Positions 23,721 to 32,432 of a stretch of 64,000 nt of DNA are shown here, one piece after another; positions within the stretch are counted from its first letter, which is position 1, and each line of letters opens with the position of its first letter. The stretch is from Ruminococcaceae bacterium OttesenSCG-928-A16 (GTDB lineage Bacteria; Bacillota; Clostridia; Oscillospirales; Ruminococcaceae): assembly GCA_030267215.1 (NCBI GenBank), contig JAJDJP010000006.1, positions 1-64,000 on the forward strand, in the 5' to 3' direction. The notes under the pieces were generated by a model. That model was not told where the DNA came from, ran no database searches, and saw only the letters and a list, made by a program, of their open reading frames with translations. Both the position numbers and the translations under genes were made by a program.

Positions 23721-24644
23721 ATGCAACAAAACAAAACAGTCACCAAAACGGGTAAGCGCCGCCGGCTTGGTATCCGCGGGCGCGAAACACTGGTGTCGTA
23801 TCTGTTTATGCTACCGGCCCTGCTTTTTTTTGTGGCCTTTGTGGTAGGGCCTATTCTTTCGGGCCTTTATACCAGCTTTTTTAACTATACCGCCCGGCAT
23901 AATAACTTTATTGGCCTTGGCAACTATATCGAGCTTTTTCAAAGCGAACCGTTTTTAAAAAGCCTGCGCAACACTGTTTTGCTGGTTATTGGCGTTGTGC
24001 CGATAATTGTGCTGTTTAGCATTTTTGTTTCCACCATCATCTACCAAAAAAATCCCATTATCCGCAGCATTTTTCGCGGTATATTTTATCTGCCCGTGGT
24101 TACCGGCACGGTGGCCATTGTGGTGGTGTGGAAATGGATTTACGACCCGTTAAACGGTATTTTAAATTGGGCTTTGCAGGCCATGGGCGCTATCGACCAA
24201 AACATTATGTGGCTGGGGGATAAAAAATATGCCCTTTTGGCAATTATTGTGGTTTTGTTTACCACCAGCGTGGGCCAGCCCATTATTTTGTATGTGGCAG
24301 CCCTTGGCAATGTAGACCAAAGCCATATCGAAGCCGCACAAATTGACGGGGCTACCTCTTGGCAGGTTTTTAGGCACATTAAATGGCCGGCCATTATGCC
24401 CACAACCTTGTACGTGGTGGTTATCACCACCATCAATTCGTTCCAGTGTTTCTCCCTTATCCAGCTGTTAACAGGCGGCGGGCCAAACTACAATTCGTCT
24501 ACCATTATGTACCTGGTGTACGAGTACGCGTTTAAGCAAAGCCGGTTTGGGTATGCCAATGCCATGGGGGTTATTCTGGCAATTATTATAGGGGTATTTA
24601 GCATTATTCAGTTTAAATTTTTTGGAGACAAAGTAGAATACTAA
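23721..24644 (+). CDS. Sugar ABC transporter permease (MalF type)
   Basis: 307 residues with six predicted membrane segments, the first at about 27-50 (SYLFMLPALLFFVAFVVGPI). The EAA loop is at about 212-230 (EAAQIDGATSWQVFRHIKWP), the site that contacts the ATPase. It is the first of two CUT1 permeases. ATG at 23721 follows AGGAG, and a ribosome site for the next gene follows the stop directly. Confidence 0.9.
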   Translation: MQQNKTVTKTGKRRRLGIRGRETLVSYLFMLPALLFFVAFVVGPILSGLYTSFFNYTARHNNFIGLGNYIELFQSEPFLKSLRNTVLLVIGVVPIIVLFSIFVSTIIYQKNPIIRSIFRGIFYLPVVTGTVAIVVVWKWIYDPLNGILNWALQAMGAIDQNIMWLGDKKYALLAIIVVLFTTSVGQPIILYVAALGNVDQSHIEAAQIDGATSWQVFRHIKWPAIMPTTLYVVVITTINSFQCFSLIQLLTGGGPNYNSSTIMYLVYEYAFKQSRFGYANAMGVILAIIIGVFSIIQFKFFGDKVEY

Positions 24645-24658
24645 AGGAGGGACGAAAC

Positions 24659-25495
24659 TTGAAACCAAAAAAACTAAAACGCCTTACACCGTATAACGTT
24701 GTTTCTATGGTGATGCTTTGCATTGTTACCATCGTTTTCGTCTTTCCGTTTTATTGGGTTATTACCGGTAGTTTTAAAGAGCAACGCGTAACCATTCAGC
24801 TTCCGCCACAATGGTTTCCGCAAAACCCAACGCTAGATAACTACCTTACCCTGTTTAAGCAACCCGCCTTAAAATGGTTTTTAAACAGCTTTTTGGTGGC
24901 GTTTATAAGCATGGCGCTGGTGTGCTTTGTTTCTACACTGGCCGGGTATGTGCTGGCCAAAAAACGGTTTTACGGCGGCAAATTACTGTTTGGCATTTTT
25001 GTGGCCGCCATGGCGTTGCCCAAACAAGTTGTGCTGGTGCCGCTGGTGCGCTTGGTAAGCGCGTGGGGGTTTCACAACACGCTGGCAGCGGCTATTCTTC
25101 CCGCCGTGGGCTGGCCGTTTGGCGTGTTTTTAATGAAGCAATTTTCTGAAACCATACCCACCGAGATGCTGGAAGCTGCCAAAATTGATGGATGCAACGA
25201 ATGGCAAATTTTTTACCGGGTAGTGTTGCCAATGGTTAAACCCGGTATTGGCGCACTGGCTATTTTCACCTTTATATCGGCCTGGAACGATTATTTTATG
25301 CAGTTAATTATGCTTTCCAGCCGCGAAAACCTCACACTTCAGCTGGGTATTGCCACCATGCAGGCAGAATTTGCAACCAACTATGGCGTGCTAATGGCGG
25401 GCGCCACCTTCTCGGCCATTCCTATTGTGCTTATTTTCATCATTTTCCAAAAATCATTTACCCAGGGTATCACCATGGGCTCCGTCAAAGGATAA
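24659..25495 (+). CDS. Sugar ABC transporter permease (MalG type)
   Basis: 278 residues with six predicted membrane segments and the EAA loop EAAKIDGCNEWQIFYRVVLP (about 172-191). The start is TTG at 24659 with AAAGGAGGG upstream. It pairs with the preceding MalF-type permease to form the channel. It lies 14 bases after the first permease and 11 bases before nanA. Confidence 0.9.
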   Translation: MKPKKLKRLTPYNVVSMVMLCIVTIVFVFPFYWVITGSFKEQRVTIQLPPQWFPQNPTLDNYLTLFKQPALKWFLNSFLVAFISMALVCFVSTLAGYVLAKKRFYGGKLLFGIFVAAMALPKQVVLVPLVRLVSAWGFHNTLAAAILPAVGWPFGVFLMKQFSETIPTEMLEAAKIDGCNEWQIFYRVVLPMVKPGIGALAIFTFISAWNDYFMQLIMLSSRENLTLQLGIATMQAEFATNYGVLMAGATFSAIPIVLIFIIFQKSFTQGITMGSVKG

Positions 25496-25506
25496 AGGAG
25501 CAAATT

Positions 25507-26424
25507 ATGCGTAATATAGAAAAATATAAAGGGATTATTCCGGCATTTTATGCCTGCTATAACCAAAGCGGCGATATTGACGATGCTCGTACGGCGGCTT
25601 TGGCCCACCATTTGGTAAATAAAGGCGTTAAGGGGCTGTATTTGTGCGGTTCTTCGGGCGAGTGCATTTACCAAACCGTGGAAGAACGCAAGCGCATTGC
25701 AGAAACCGTTGTAAAAGCGGTGGGTGGCAAAACCACCCTTATTGTGCACGTTGGCGGGGTTGGCACCCGCGATGCAGCAGAGCTGGCACGCCATGCCGAA
25801 AGCCTAGGGGTGGACGCCGTTGCCTCTATTCCGCCCATCTACTTTCGCCTGCCCGATCGCTCGATTGCCAAGTATTGGAATGATATTTCGGCTGCGGCCC
25901 CTCACACCGATTTTATCATCTACAACATACCCCAACTGGCCGGCGTTAGCTTAAACGGAGAGCTGCTGCAAGAAATGTTGAAAAACGAACGACTGGTGGG
26001 GGTAAAAAACTCATCGATGCCGGTGCAGGATATTGAGCTGTTTAAAACCATTGGGGGCGAAGATTTTGTGATTTTTAATGGCCCCGATGAACAATATGCC
26101 GCCGGAAGATTGCTGGGAGCCGATGCCGGTATTGGCGGCACCTATGGTGTAATGCCAGAGCTGTTTATGGCCATTGACCAAGCGATGAGCGAGGGCAATG
26201 TTGCTAAAATGAAAAAGATTCAGTCTAGCATCAACCGCATTGTAGAGCTGCTGGTTGGCTGTAAGGGTAACCTGTATGCTGCGCTAAAGGGCGTGCTTCG
26301 CTTGCAAGGGGTAGAGGTAGGCACCGTGCGTGCACCACTGGCAGATTTAGATAGCAGCGATTTTGCCAACGTAGAAAAAGCACACGAGATGATTTGCCTT
26401 GCAAAGGATGTGTATGCAGTATGA
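25507..26424 (+). CDS. nanA: N-acetylneuraminate lyase (DHDPS family)
   Basis: 305 residues, a TIM-barrel class I aldolase. CGSSGECIYQTVEERKRIAE (about 46-65) carries the keto-acid binding GSSGE motif. Tyr in IIYNIPQLAGVSL (about 137-149) and the Schiff-base Lys in GVKNSSM (about 164-170) are in place. The enzyme splits Neu5Ac into ManNAc and pyruvate. Context with a transporter, ROK kinase and 2-epimerase makes the lyase assignment stronger than dihydrodipicolinate synthase. The stop overlaps the kinase ATG (ATGA). Confidence 0.88.
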   Translation: MRNIEKYKGIIPAFYACYNQSGDIDDARTAALAHHLVNKGVKGLYLCGSSGECIYQTVEERKRIAETVVKAVGGKTTLIVHVGGVGTRDAAELARHAESLGVDAVASIPPIYFRLPDRSIAKYWNDISAAAPHTDFIIYNIPQLAGVSLNGELLQEMLKNERLVGVKNSSMPVQDIELFKTIGGEDFVIFNGPDEQYAAGRLLGADAGIGGTYGVMPELFMAIDQAMSEGNVAKMKKIQSSINRIVELLVGCKGNLYAALKGVLRLQGVEVGTVRAPLADLDSSDFANVEKAHEMICLAKDVYAV

Positions 26425-27313
26425 CCAACATCAAAGCGAACACCGTTTGCGTTGATATTGGTGGCACCTATATAAAAAGCGGATATATGGACAGCGATGA
26501 ACTGCGGGACCTATGTGAAACCCCCACCCCCCCCCCGAAGGGGGCGAGGCTTTGCTGCGCACGGTTGCGGGCATTGCGGCTAAGTATGCCGGTGCGCAAA
26601 GAATAGGCGTTAGCACCGCTGGCGAAGTAGACGCCGCCACAGGTGTAATACGGTACGCCGCAAATATCCCCGGCTATACCGGCCTGCCGGTTAAAAAACT
26701 GCTGCAAGAAATGACGCAGATGCCGGTGGCGCTGGAGAACGATGTAAATGCGGCTGCCTTGGGAGAAATGCACTTTGGTGCGGGCAAACAAGATGCTTTA
26801 ACAAACTTTTTAATGGTAAACTATGGCACCGGTATTGGCGGTGCCATAGTTTTAAACGGTGCCTTGCATTATGGCATGAGCGGTTCTGCCGGCGAAATTG
26901 GCGGCCTAATTACCCACCCAGAGGCCGTTACCAGCGAGGTTGGCAGCGGCAGCTACGAGCGTTATGCCTCTACGGCGGCACTGGTGCGGCACACAACACG
27001 CCTTTCGCCCAAACTAAACAGTGGGCGGGCAGTGTTTGCCGCCATTGGCCATAGGCCGGTGCAAATGCTGGTGCAACGGTGGATAGATGAAGTGGCCGCT
27101 GGTTTGGTGGGTGCTATCCACCTGCTAAACCCCCAGGCAGTTGTTTTGGGCGGGGGGATACTAAGCGAAGAAATGGTTTTTAGCGGGATACAAAAACGTG
27201 TGCTGCCCATGCTTAAACCCACTTTTGCCACTACACAAATAGTGCGGGCCCGTTTGGGTGGGCAGGCGTCTATGTATGGTGCCGGCCTGCTTGCCAGCAA
27301 AATACAGCTATAA
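26421..27313 (+). pseudogene. ROK-family amino-sugar kinase, frameshifted at a C10 tract
   Basis: The first frame starts at ATG 26421 with the ATP-binding motif VCVDIGGTYIKSGYM. The frame then breaks in a run of ten C at 26527-26536 and the body continues in the next frame (from about 26540; EGGEALLRTVAGIAAKYAG ... VSTAGEVDAATG, ENDVNAAALGE, NYGTGIGGAIV). Eleven or eight C would restore one frame of about 297 residues. The body lacks the usual GHxxxxxxGxxCxCGxxGC zinc motif; only MSGSAGEIGGL is visible. Expected role: phosphorylation of ManNAc or GlcNAc. The break may be phase variation, a true mutation or an assembly error. Confidence 0.8.
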
Positions 27314-27329
27314 AGCGAGAGGAGACAAA

Positions 27330-28523
27330 ATGGGCGAATCAGCGCTGAATCAAATTCATGCCCAGGTAAAAAGCGAGCTGGAAACATGTGTTGATTTTTG
27401 GCTTAGCAATGGGCAAGATACAGAAAACGGCGGGGTATATACCTGCCTGGATAGAGAAGGAAAGGTGTATTCTACCGATAAATCGGTTTGGATGCAGGGA
27501 CGCTGCGCCTGGACCTTTAGCCGTTTGTGCAACGTGTATGGCGCACAGCCAAAGTGGCAGCAAATGGCCGAAAGCTGCTTTACTTTCATGGAGAAACATT
27601 GCATTAACAGGGCTGCCAAGGGGCGCATGTATTTTACCGTAACAGCCGAGGGCAAACCCCTGCGGCAGCGCAGGTATTGTTTTTCGGAAGCATTTTACGC
27701 CATGGCAAATGCCGAGTATTACGCCCTAACAGGGCAGGCCCAATATTTGCAGCATGCCCGCAGCGCGTGGCAGTTGATATGGCAGCTAAACAATGGCCTG
27801 ATAGAAGACCCCGCCGGCTTTGTGCCCAAAACCATACCCGCAACACGGCAGGGCCGTGCCCTTGCCGACCCAATGATTTACCTGAACCTGTGTATGGTGC
27901 TAAAAAATTGCGACCCTGACCATGCGGCCGAATACATGGCCCGTGCCAAACAATGCACCGATATGATTATAAACTTGCACCATAAACCGGGCCTGCAGGC
28001 AACGCTAGAAACCGTTGGCATGGAGGGCGAGTTTTGGGCCGATATAACGGCGGGCCGGGAGGTAAACCCCGGGCACGATATTGAGTGCGCCTGGTTTTTG
28101 CTGGAATATGCGCGGGAAGCCGGCGATAAAATGGTTGAGCAAAAAGCAATTGAGATGTTTGACTTTGCCTACGAAAAGGGTTGGGATAAAGAATATGGCG
28201 GGCTTTTGTATTATATTGATGTTTTGGGAAACCCGCCCGAAGCCTACGAGCATGATATGAAATTGTGGTGGCCCCACAACGAAATGCTAATAGCAGCCCT
28301 TATGATTTACCAGATTACCCAGCAAAAAAAATATCTGGATATTTTTACCCAAACGTGGGAGTACGCCATGCGTGTTTTTAAAGACGAAGAATATGGAGAA
28401 TGGTATGGCTACTTGCGCCGCGATGGCAAGCCAACCCTGCCAGCTGCCAAAGGCAGCACCTTTAAGGGGCCTTTTCACCTGCCGCGCATGCTAATTATGC
28501 TAGATGGCATGCTGCAAAAGTAA
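27330..28523 (+). CDS. N-acylglucosamine 2-epimerase (AGE/RenBP family)
   Basis: 397 residues from ATG 27330, with GAGAGGAGA upstream; the longer ORF from 27258 overlaps the kinase and is not used. The (alpha/alpha)6-barrel family signatures include NGGVYTCLDREGKVY, KSVWMQGRCAWTFS, PGHDIECAWFLLEYA (about 250-264) and KLWWPHNEMLIAAL (His, about 334-347). It interconverts ManNAc and GlcNAc. With NanA and the ROK kinase this gives Neu5Ac to ManNAc to GlcNAc to GlcNAc-6-P, a route used by some gut bacteria instead of NanE. Confidence 0.87.
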   Translation: MGESALNQIHAQVKSELETCVDFWLSNGQDTENGGVYTCLDREGKVYSTDKSVWMQGRCAWTFSRLCNVYGAQPKWQQMAESCFTFMEKHCINRAAKGRMYFTVTAEGKPLRQRRYCFSEAFYAMANAEYYALTGQAQYLQHARSAWQLIWQLNNGLIEDPAGFVPKTIPATRQGRALADPMIYLNLCMVLKNCDPDHAAEYMARAKQCTDMIINLHHKPGLQATLETVGMEGEFWADITAGREVNPGHDIECAWFLLEYAREAGDKMVEQKAIEMFDFAYEKGWDKEYGGLLYYIDVLGNPPEAYEHDMKLWWPHNEMLIAALMIYQITQQKKYLDIFTQTWEYAMRVFKDEEYGEWYGYLRRDGKPTLPAAKGSTFKGPFHLPRMLIMLDGMLQK

Positions 28524-28529
28524 CTTTTG

Positions 28530-28745
28530 TTTGACAATTTTTATATGCAATGCTACTATAATTACATTAAATAGCAAAGAGGTGTGTTGATGTCGGTCAG
28601 CCAATAAGGGAAGATGTGTACCACAATAGCGGGTTTTCCTGCTTATTTTGTGTACCCAAATGCCTTATGGAATGGCCGAAACGTGCACTTTAGCACTTTT
28701 TTTGGTTTGTTTTGTAGCGCAGCGGGTAGCTGCGCTTTTTTGTTG
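28530..28745 (+). ncRNA. Short structured transcript or leader upstream of the MutS2-like gene
   Basis: TTGACA at 28533 and a TACTAT/TATAAT box about 17-20 bases later form a promoter. About 190 bases on, GCGCAGC-GGGTA-GCTGCGC-TTTTTT (about 28717-28741) is a clear terminator, with no gene of size between. A 5-codon ORF (MSVSQ) with GAGGTG upstream lies near the 5' end, and GTACCACAATAGCGGG/CCTGCTTATTTTGTG can fold as a hairpin. It could be a small RNA or an attenuator; no known family is recognised. Confidence 0.35.
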
Positions 28746-28852
28746 CAACCAAAGGTTTGTATTTTACGGTAAAAGCCGCAAATAGGTATAACCATAAGGT
28801 TTTGGGTACCTTGGCGCACCAGCGCCATGTATTTTGAAAGGACTTGAAACCA

Positions 28853-30752
28853 TTGAATAAAAATAGTATCGCGCTCGAATTTCCAGCCATTATAGAACAA
28901 TTAAAACAACACGCTTTGTTTGATAAAGCAAAGCAGGCGCTGGAAACGTTAGCCCCCTACACAAACGAGGCCATTTGCATTCAAAAAATGGCCGAAACAA
29001 CGGCCGCCCGCAAGTTGTTAGATAGCTTGGGCTCGCCCCCGCTTGCCCCCATGAGCGGGCTGGAGGAGATGCTTGTGCTGGCGCTGGCCGGCAGCATGCT
29101 ACTGCCCCGGCAACTGGCAGAAATTACCCGGTTTGCCGCCGCCTGCAAGCGCATGGCAGCCTATTTGGGCCGGGGCGAAACCATAGATGAAACGGTTGCG
29201 ACATACGGCAGAAGCATGCAAGATTTATCTGGCCTGCGGGCCGAAATAGAACACTGCATTAATGGAGAAATGCTGCACGATGACGCAAGCCCTGCCCTTA
29301 AAAATGTGCGCCGTAAAATAGAACATACCCAGGCGCAGATAAAAGAAAAACTGGCACACATTATGCAAAGCCGCAAACAATATTTGGCCGATAGTTATAT
29401 CACCACCCGGCAGGGGGCATTACGTGCTGCCGGTGCAGCGCAAGTTTCAGTCTCAGTTTGGCGGTACGGTTATCGAGGCATCGGGCAAAGGTGCCACCCT
29501 ATTTATGGAGCCCGCCGCCATTGCAAAATTGCAGGCAGAACTAAACCTGTTGGTAATTGAAGAAGATACCGAGGTGCGGCGTATTTTGTACACGTTAACC
29601 GCCACTGTGGCAGAGCACACGCCAACCCTGCGCCGCAATATAGAAGCCATGGAAATACTGGATGTTTTGTTTGCCAAAGCCAAGCTAAGCGCCGCCATGC
29701 AGGCCATACCGGTAGAAATTGGCGGCCAGCGCCGGCTGGATATTAAGCAGGGCCGGCACCCCCTTTTAAAGGCCGAGCATTGCGTGCCGCTGAACTTTAC
29801 CATGGAGGAGGAAACCACCGGGGTAATTATAACCGGGCCCAATACCGGGGGCAAAACCGTAGCGGTTAAAACGGTGGGGCTGTTGTCTCTTATGGCGCAG
29901 TGCGGGCTGCATATTCCCTGTGCGGCAGGCAGTTACATTGCCATGCAAGATGCCTTTTGGTGCGATATTGGCGACAGCCAAAATATCTCGCAAAATCTTT
30001 CCACCTTTTCGGGGCATATAAGCAATGTAATAGAAATACTGGAACATGCCAGCCACGATAGCCTTGTGCTGCTGGACGAATTGGGAAGTGGAACCGACCC
30101 GGCCGAGGGAATGGGCATTGCCATAGCCGTGCTGGAAGAACTGCGGCAGCGGGGCTGTATGTTTTTGGTAACAACCCACTACCCCCAAGTAAAAACCTAT
30201 GCCGAAACAACCAGTGGCGTGCAAAGTGCACGCATGGCCTTTAACCGCGAAAGCCTGTGCCCCCTATATCAGTTGGAAATGGGAAAAACCGGCGAAAGTT
30301 GTGCACTGCACATTGCGGCGCGCCTGGGGCTTGCCCCACACTTGTTAAATAGGGCGCATGCGGTGGTGTATGGTAGCCGCGAAGCGCCGGCCCCTGCCCC
30401 CGTGGCTACTTTGCCCGCCCCCAAAAGCGGCCTTGTGCGCCTTGTGTTAGCAAAAGAACCCCTAAACTTTACCGCCAAATTTAGCATGGGAGACAGTGTA
30501 GAGGTGCTGCAAACTGGCGAAACCGGCATTGTATACCGCCCGGCCGATGATAGGGGCGATGTGATTGTGCAGGTGAAGGGAGAAAAGCGCACCCTAAAAC
30601 ACAACCGGATAAAACTAAAGGTGCCGGCGGCAGAACTGTACCCGCCCGATTACGATTTTTCGATTATTTTTGATACGGTGGAGCGCCGCAAAGCCCGCAA
30701 ACAAATGGGTAAGCACCATAACCCCAACATCAGCATTATTTATACAGAATAA
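28853..30752 (+). pseudogene. MutS2-like ATPase without Smr domain, frameshifted
   Basis: Two frames together give about 633 residues. TTG 28853 has AAAGGA at good spacing. The N-terminal part (MNKNSIALEF, EIEHCINGEM) reads to about 29412. A run of five G at 29413-29417 then shifts the frame; four G would give YITTRQGHYVLPVQRKFQS and join the second frame. The ATPase has TGPNTGGKT (Walker A), LVLLDELGSGTDPAEG (Walker B) and TTHY. A KOW-like segment (FSMGDSVEVLQTGETG) follows. The usual C-terminal Smr nuclease domain of MutS2 is missing. A terminator follows the stop. Confidence 0.82.
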
Positions 30753-30772
30753 TGCCCTGGGCACAAAAGCTA

Positions 30773-30800
30773 CCAGCATTTTAATGCTGGTAGCTTTTGT
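30773..30800. terminator. Intrinsic terminator after the MutS2-like gene
   Basis: AAAAGCTACCAGCAT and ATGCTGGTAGCTTTT pair perfectly and can terminate in both directions, serving the convergent glutathione peroxidase gene as well. Confidence 0.85.
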
Positions 30801-30846
30801 GTTGCCCCCCAAAAAGGTGTGGAAAATATTGGCTCTATAGGGAGGT

Positions 30847-31389
30847 TTATTTCTGTGTCAAAGCCTGTTCAATATCCTGCGCTAGTTTATCGGGCGTATA
30901 AGCAGGCGAATACCGTGCTATTACGTTGCCATTGCGGCCAACTAAAAATTTGCCAAAGTTCCATTTAATATCGCTTGCCTTAGAAAAAGGCTTTAACAGC
31001 TTTACCTTTTTTTCAAAAGATTCCGATTCAGCATCTCCTTTATCTTCGGGGGCTTGTTGTTTAAGCCAGGTAAATAATGGTTCGGCATCTTTTCCATTTA
31101 CATCTATTTTGGCAAACCGCGCAAAGGTGGTACCGTAGTTAAGGGTGCAAAAATCGCTAATCTCCGCATCGGTGCCAGGCGCTTGCTTCAAAAATTGGTT
31201 CGATGGGAAATCCAATATTTCGAAACCCTGGTTTTGATATTGCTTGTACAATGCTTCCAACCCTTCGTACTGTGGGGTTAGGCCGCACCGGGTTGCGGTG
31301 TTTACAATTAACAAAACTTTGCCGCTGTATTGGCTCAAGGCGGCTTCTTTTCCCTGTCCATCTTTTACTACAAAATCATATACATTCAT
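30847..31389 (-). CDS. Glutathione peroxidase family thiol peroxidase
   Basis: 180 residues from ATG 31389, which has AAGGAG 9 bases upstream. NTATRCGLTPQYEGL holds the peroxidatic Cys (about residue 35), FPSNQF (about 69-74) and DIKWNFGKFLVG (about 142-153) the conserved Gln and Trp/Asn. It uses Cys, not selenocysteine, and most likely thioredoxin as reductant. It is five bases from the flavodoxin gene upstream and close to the OhrR-like regulator, so peroxide control is likely. Confidence 0.92.
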   Translation of the reverse strand: MNVYDFVVKDGQGKEAALSQYSGKVLLIVNTATRCGLTPQYEGLEALYKQYQNQGFEILDFPSNQFLKQAPGTDAEISDFCTLNYGTTFARFAKIDVNGKDAEPLFTWLKQQAPEDKGDAESESFEKKVKLLKPFSKASDIKWNFGKFLVGRNGNVIARYSPAYTPDKLAQDIEQALTQK

Positions 31390-31393
31390 TCTG

Positions 31394-31813
31394 TTATACT
31401 CCTTTTTCAATTATATCCTTTGCAAAAGCAAAAGCCTGTGCTAAGTCTTGTGCGTTTGGGCGGCCACGGTGCAGCATGGCAAACTGCCCTCGGCAGCAAA
31501 ACTCTTTTTCCAAAACGGAAATTCCTTTGGTGTTCAGCAACTTTTGCACCTGTGGATAGGCCGATTTTTTGATGGCAGCAGTGCTAAAAACAGCAACTTT
31601 ATGCACCAATTGCGGGTTAAGGGTGTTTATAAAAGCGTGCATAGCGGCATCTACCCCGGCAGCATATACCGAAGCCCCCAAAAACAATAAATCGGTTTCT
31701 ATTTCTACCGGGGTAGAAATAGGTTTGGCAGTAACCCCCGCCGCTTGTGCAATGGTATCGGCCAATTTTTTTGTATTGCCGCCCCGTGTAAAGTATCGCA
31801 CCTCAATATTCAT
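31394..31813 (-). CDS. Small flavodoxin-family protein
   Basis: 139 residues from ATG 31813 (AAAGG 9 bases upstream). The N-terminal RYFTRGGNTKKLADTIAQ is the FMN phosphate loop of flavodoxins, and LLFLGASVYAAGVDAAMHAF holds the second flavin contact. It is shorter than classical flavodoxins, like the flavodoxin domain of protoporphyrinogen oxidase HemG. It likely carries electrons for the oxidative-stress group with the peroxidase. Confidence 0.8.
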   Translation of the reverse strand: MNIEVRYFTRGGNTKKLADTIAQAAGVTAKPISTPVEIETDLLFLGASVYAAGVDAAMHAFINTLNPQLVHKVAVFSTAAIKKSAYPQVQKLLNTKGISVLEKEFCCRGQFAMLHRGRPNAQDLAQAFAFAKDIIEKGV

Positions 31814-31880
31814 ACAAGCCATCCTTTCGGTTAAAAATAAATATATCAAGGGTATTACCCTCATATCAATAGGCAAAATT

Positions 31881-32315
31881 TTACTGGGTTAGCTTACCAA
31901 GCAGTTTATATAAAGTGGTATAAAGTTGCTGTGCTTCTTGTGGCTTTAGCGGCAGGCACTGGCCCACCTGCGCCGGTATGGCTGCAGCCTTATTGCGCAA
32001 AGCCTGGCCTTGTGGGGTTAAGGCCACCACCACACTGCGTTTATCTTTTGGTGCACGGGTAAGCGATACCACACCCTTGGCCTCTAATTTTTTTAGCAAT
32101 GGGGTAAGGGTGCCTGTATCTAAAAAAAGGCGCTGGGCTAAATCTTTCACCACAATTTCCTTCTTTTCCCACACCAACATCATGGCAATATACTGGGTAT
32201 AAGTTAAGCCAATTTCGTCTAAATAAGGGGTGTACAGGCGCACTACCTCTTTAGCCGCGGCATAAAGCGGAAAGCAAAGCTGGTTTTCAAGTTTTAGGGA
32301 GCTATAAGGATCCAT
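31881..32315 (-). CDS. MarR/OhrR-family redox regulator
   Basis: 144 residues with a winged helix (about 40-105; YIAMMLVWEKKEIVVKDLAQ, DTGTLTPLLKKLEAKG, RAPKDKRSVVVALT). ENQLCFPLYAA places a Cys near residue 14, the position of the peroxide-sensing Cys of OhrR. Tyr residues near 28 and 39 fit the OhrR pattern. The start codon lies 6 bases from a 50-bp perfect palindrome that covers the ribosome site and promoter, so it represses itself and probably the flavodoxin and peroxidase genes downstream. Confidence 0.88.
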   Translation of the reverse strand: MDPYSSLKLENQLCFPLYAAAKEVVRLYTPYLDEIGLTYTQYIAMMLVWEKKEIVVKDLAQRLFLDTGTLTPLLKKLEAKGVVSLTRAPKDKRSVVVALTPQGQALRNKAAAIPAQVGQCLPLKPQEAQQLYTTLYKLLGKLTQ

Positions 32316-32320
32316 AATGC

Positions 32321-32370
32321 CTCCAAGGGTATATAATACATTGTATACAATGTATTATATACCCTTGGAG
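32321..32370. promoter_or_regulatory. 50-bp perfect palindromic operator
   Basis: CTCCAAGGGTATATAATACA then TTGTA is followed by its exact reverse complement with no loop. The minus-strand half includes the regulator's Shine-Dalgarno (TTGGAGG), and TATAAT-like boxes lie inside. OhrR operators are TACAATT-type palindromes, and the centre here, ACATTGTATACAATGT, resembles them. Confidence 0.85.
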
Positions 32371-32382
32371 ATTTTTGTCAAG

Positions 32383-32425
32383 AAAAAGCCCACCCATGCC
32401 TTTTGGAGGCATGGGTGGGCTTTTT
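32383..32425. terminator. Bidirectional intrinsic terminator
   Basis: AAAAAGCCCACCCATGCC pairs with GGCATGGGTGGGCTTTTT. It ends the minus-strand polysaccharide operon at 32433. Confidence 0.92.
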
Positions 32426-32432
32426 ACAAAAA

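Noticed and set aside
27258-27329. Longer N-terminus for the 2-epimerase
   Set aside because: It overlaps the kinase frame and the clear ribosome site lies before ATG 27330.
28530-28745. 6S RNA, T-box or other named regulatory RNA before the MutS2-like gene
   Set aside because: A hairpin and terminator are present but no conserved T-box or 6S core could be found, so only an unnamed transcript is listed.
30847-31389. Selenocysteine in the glutathione peroxidase
   Set aside because: The active-site codon is a normal Cys (TATRCGLTP) with no in-frame TGA.
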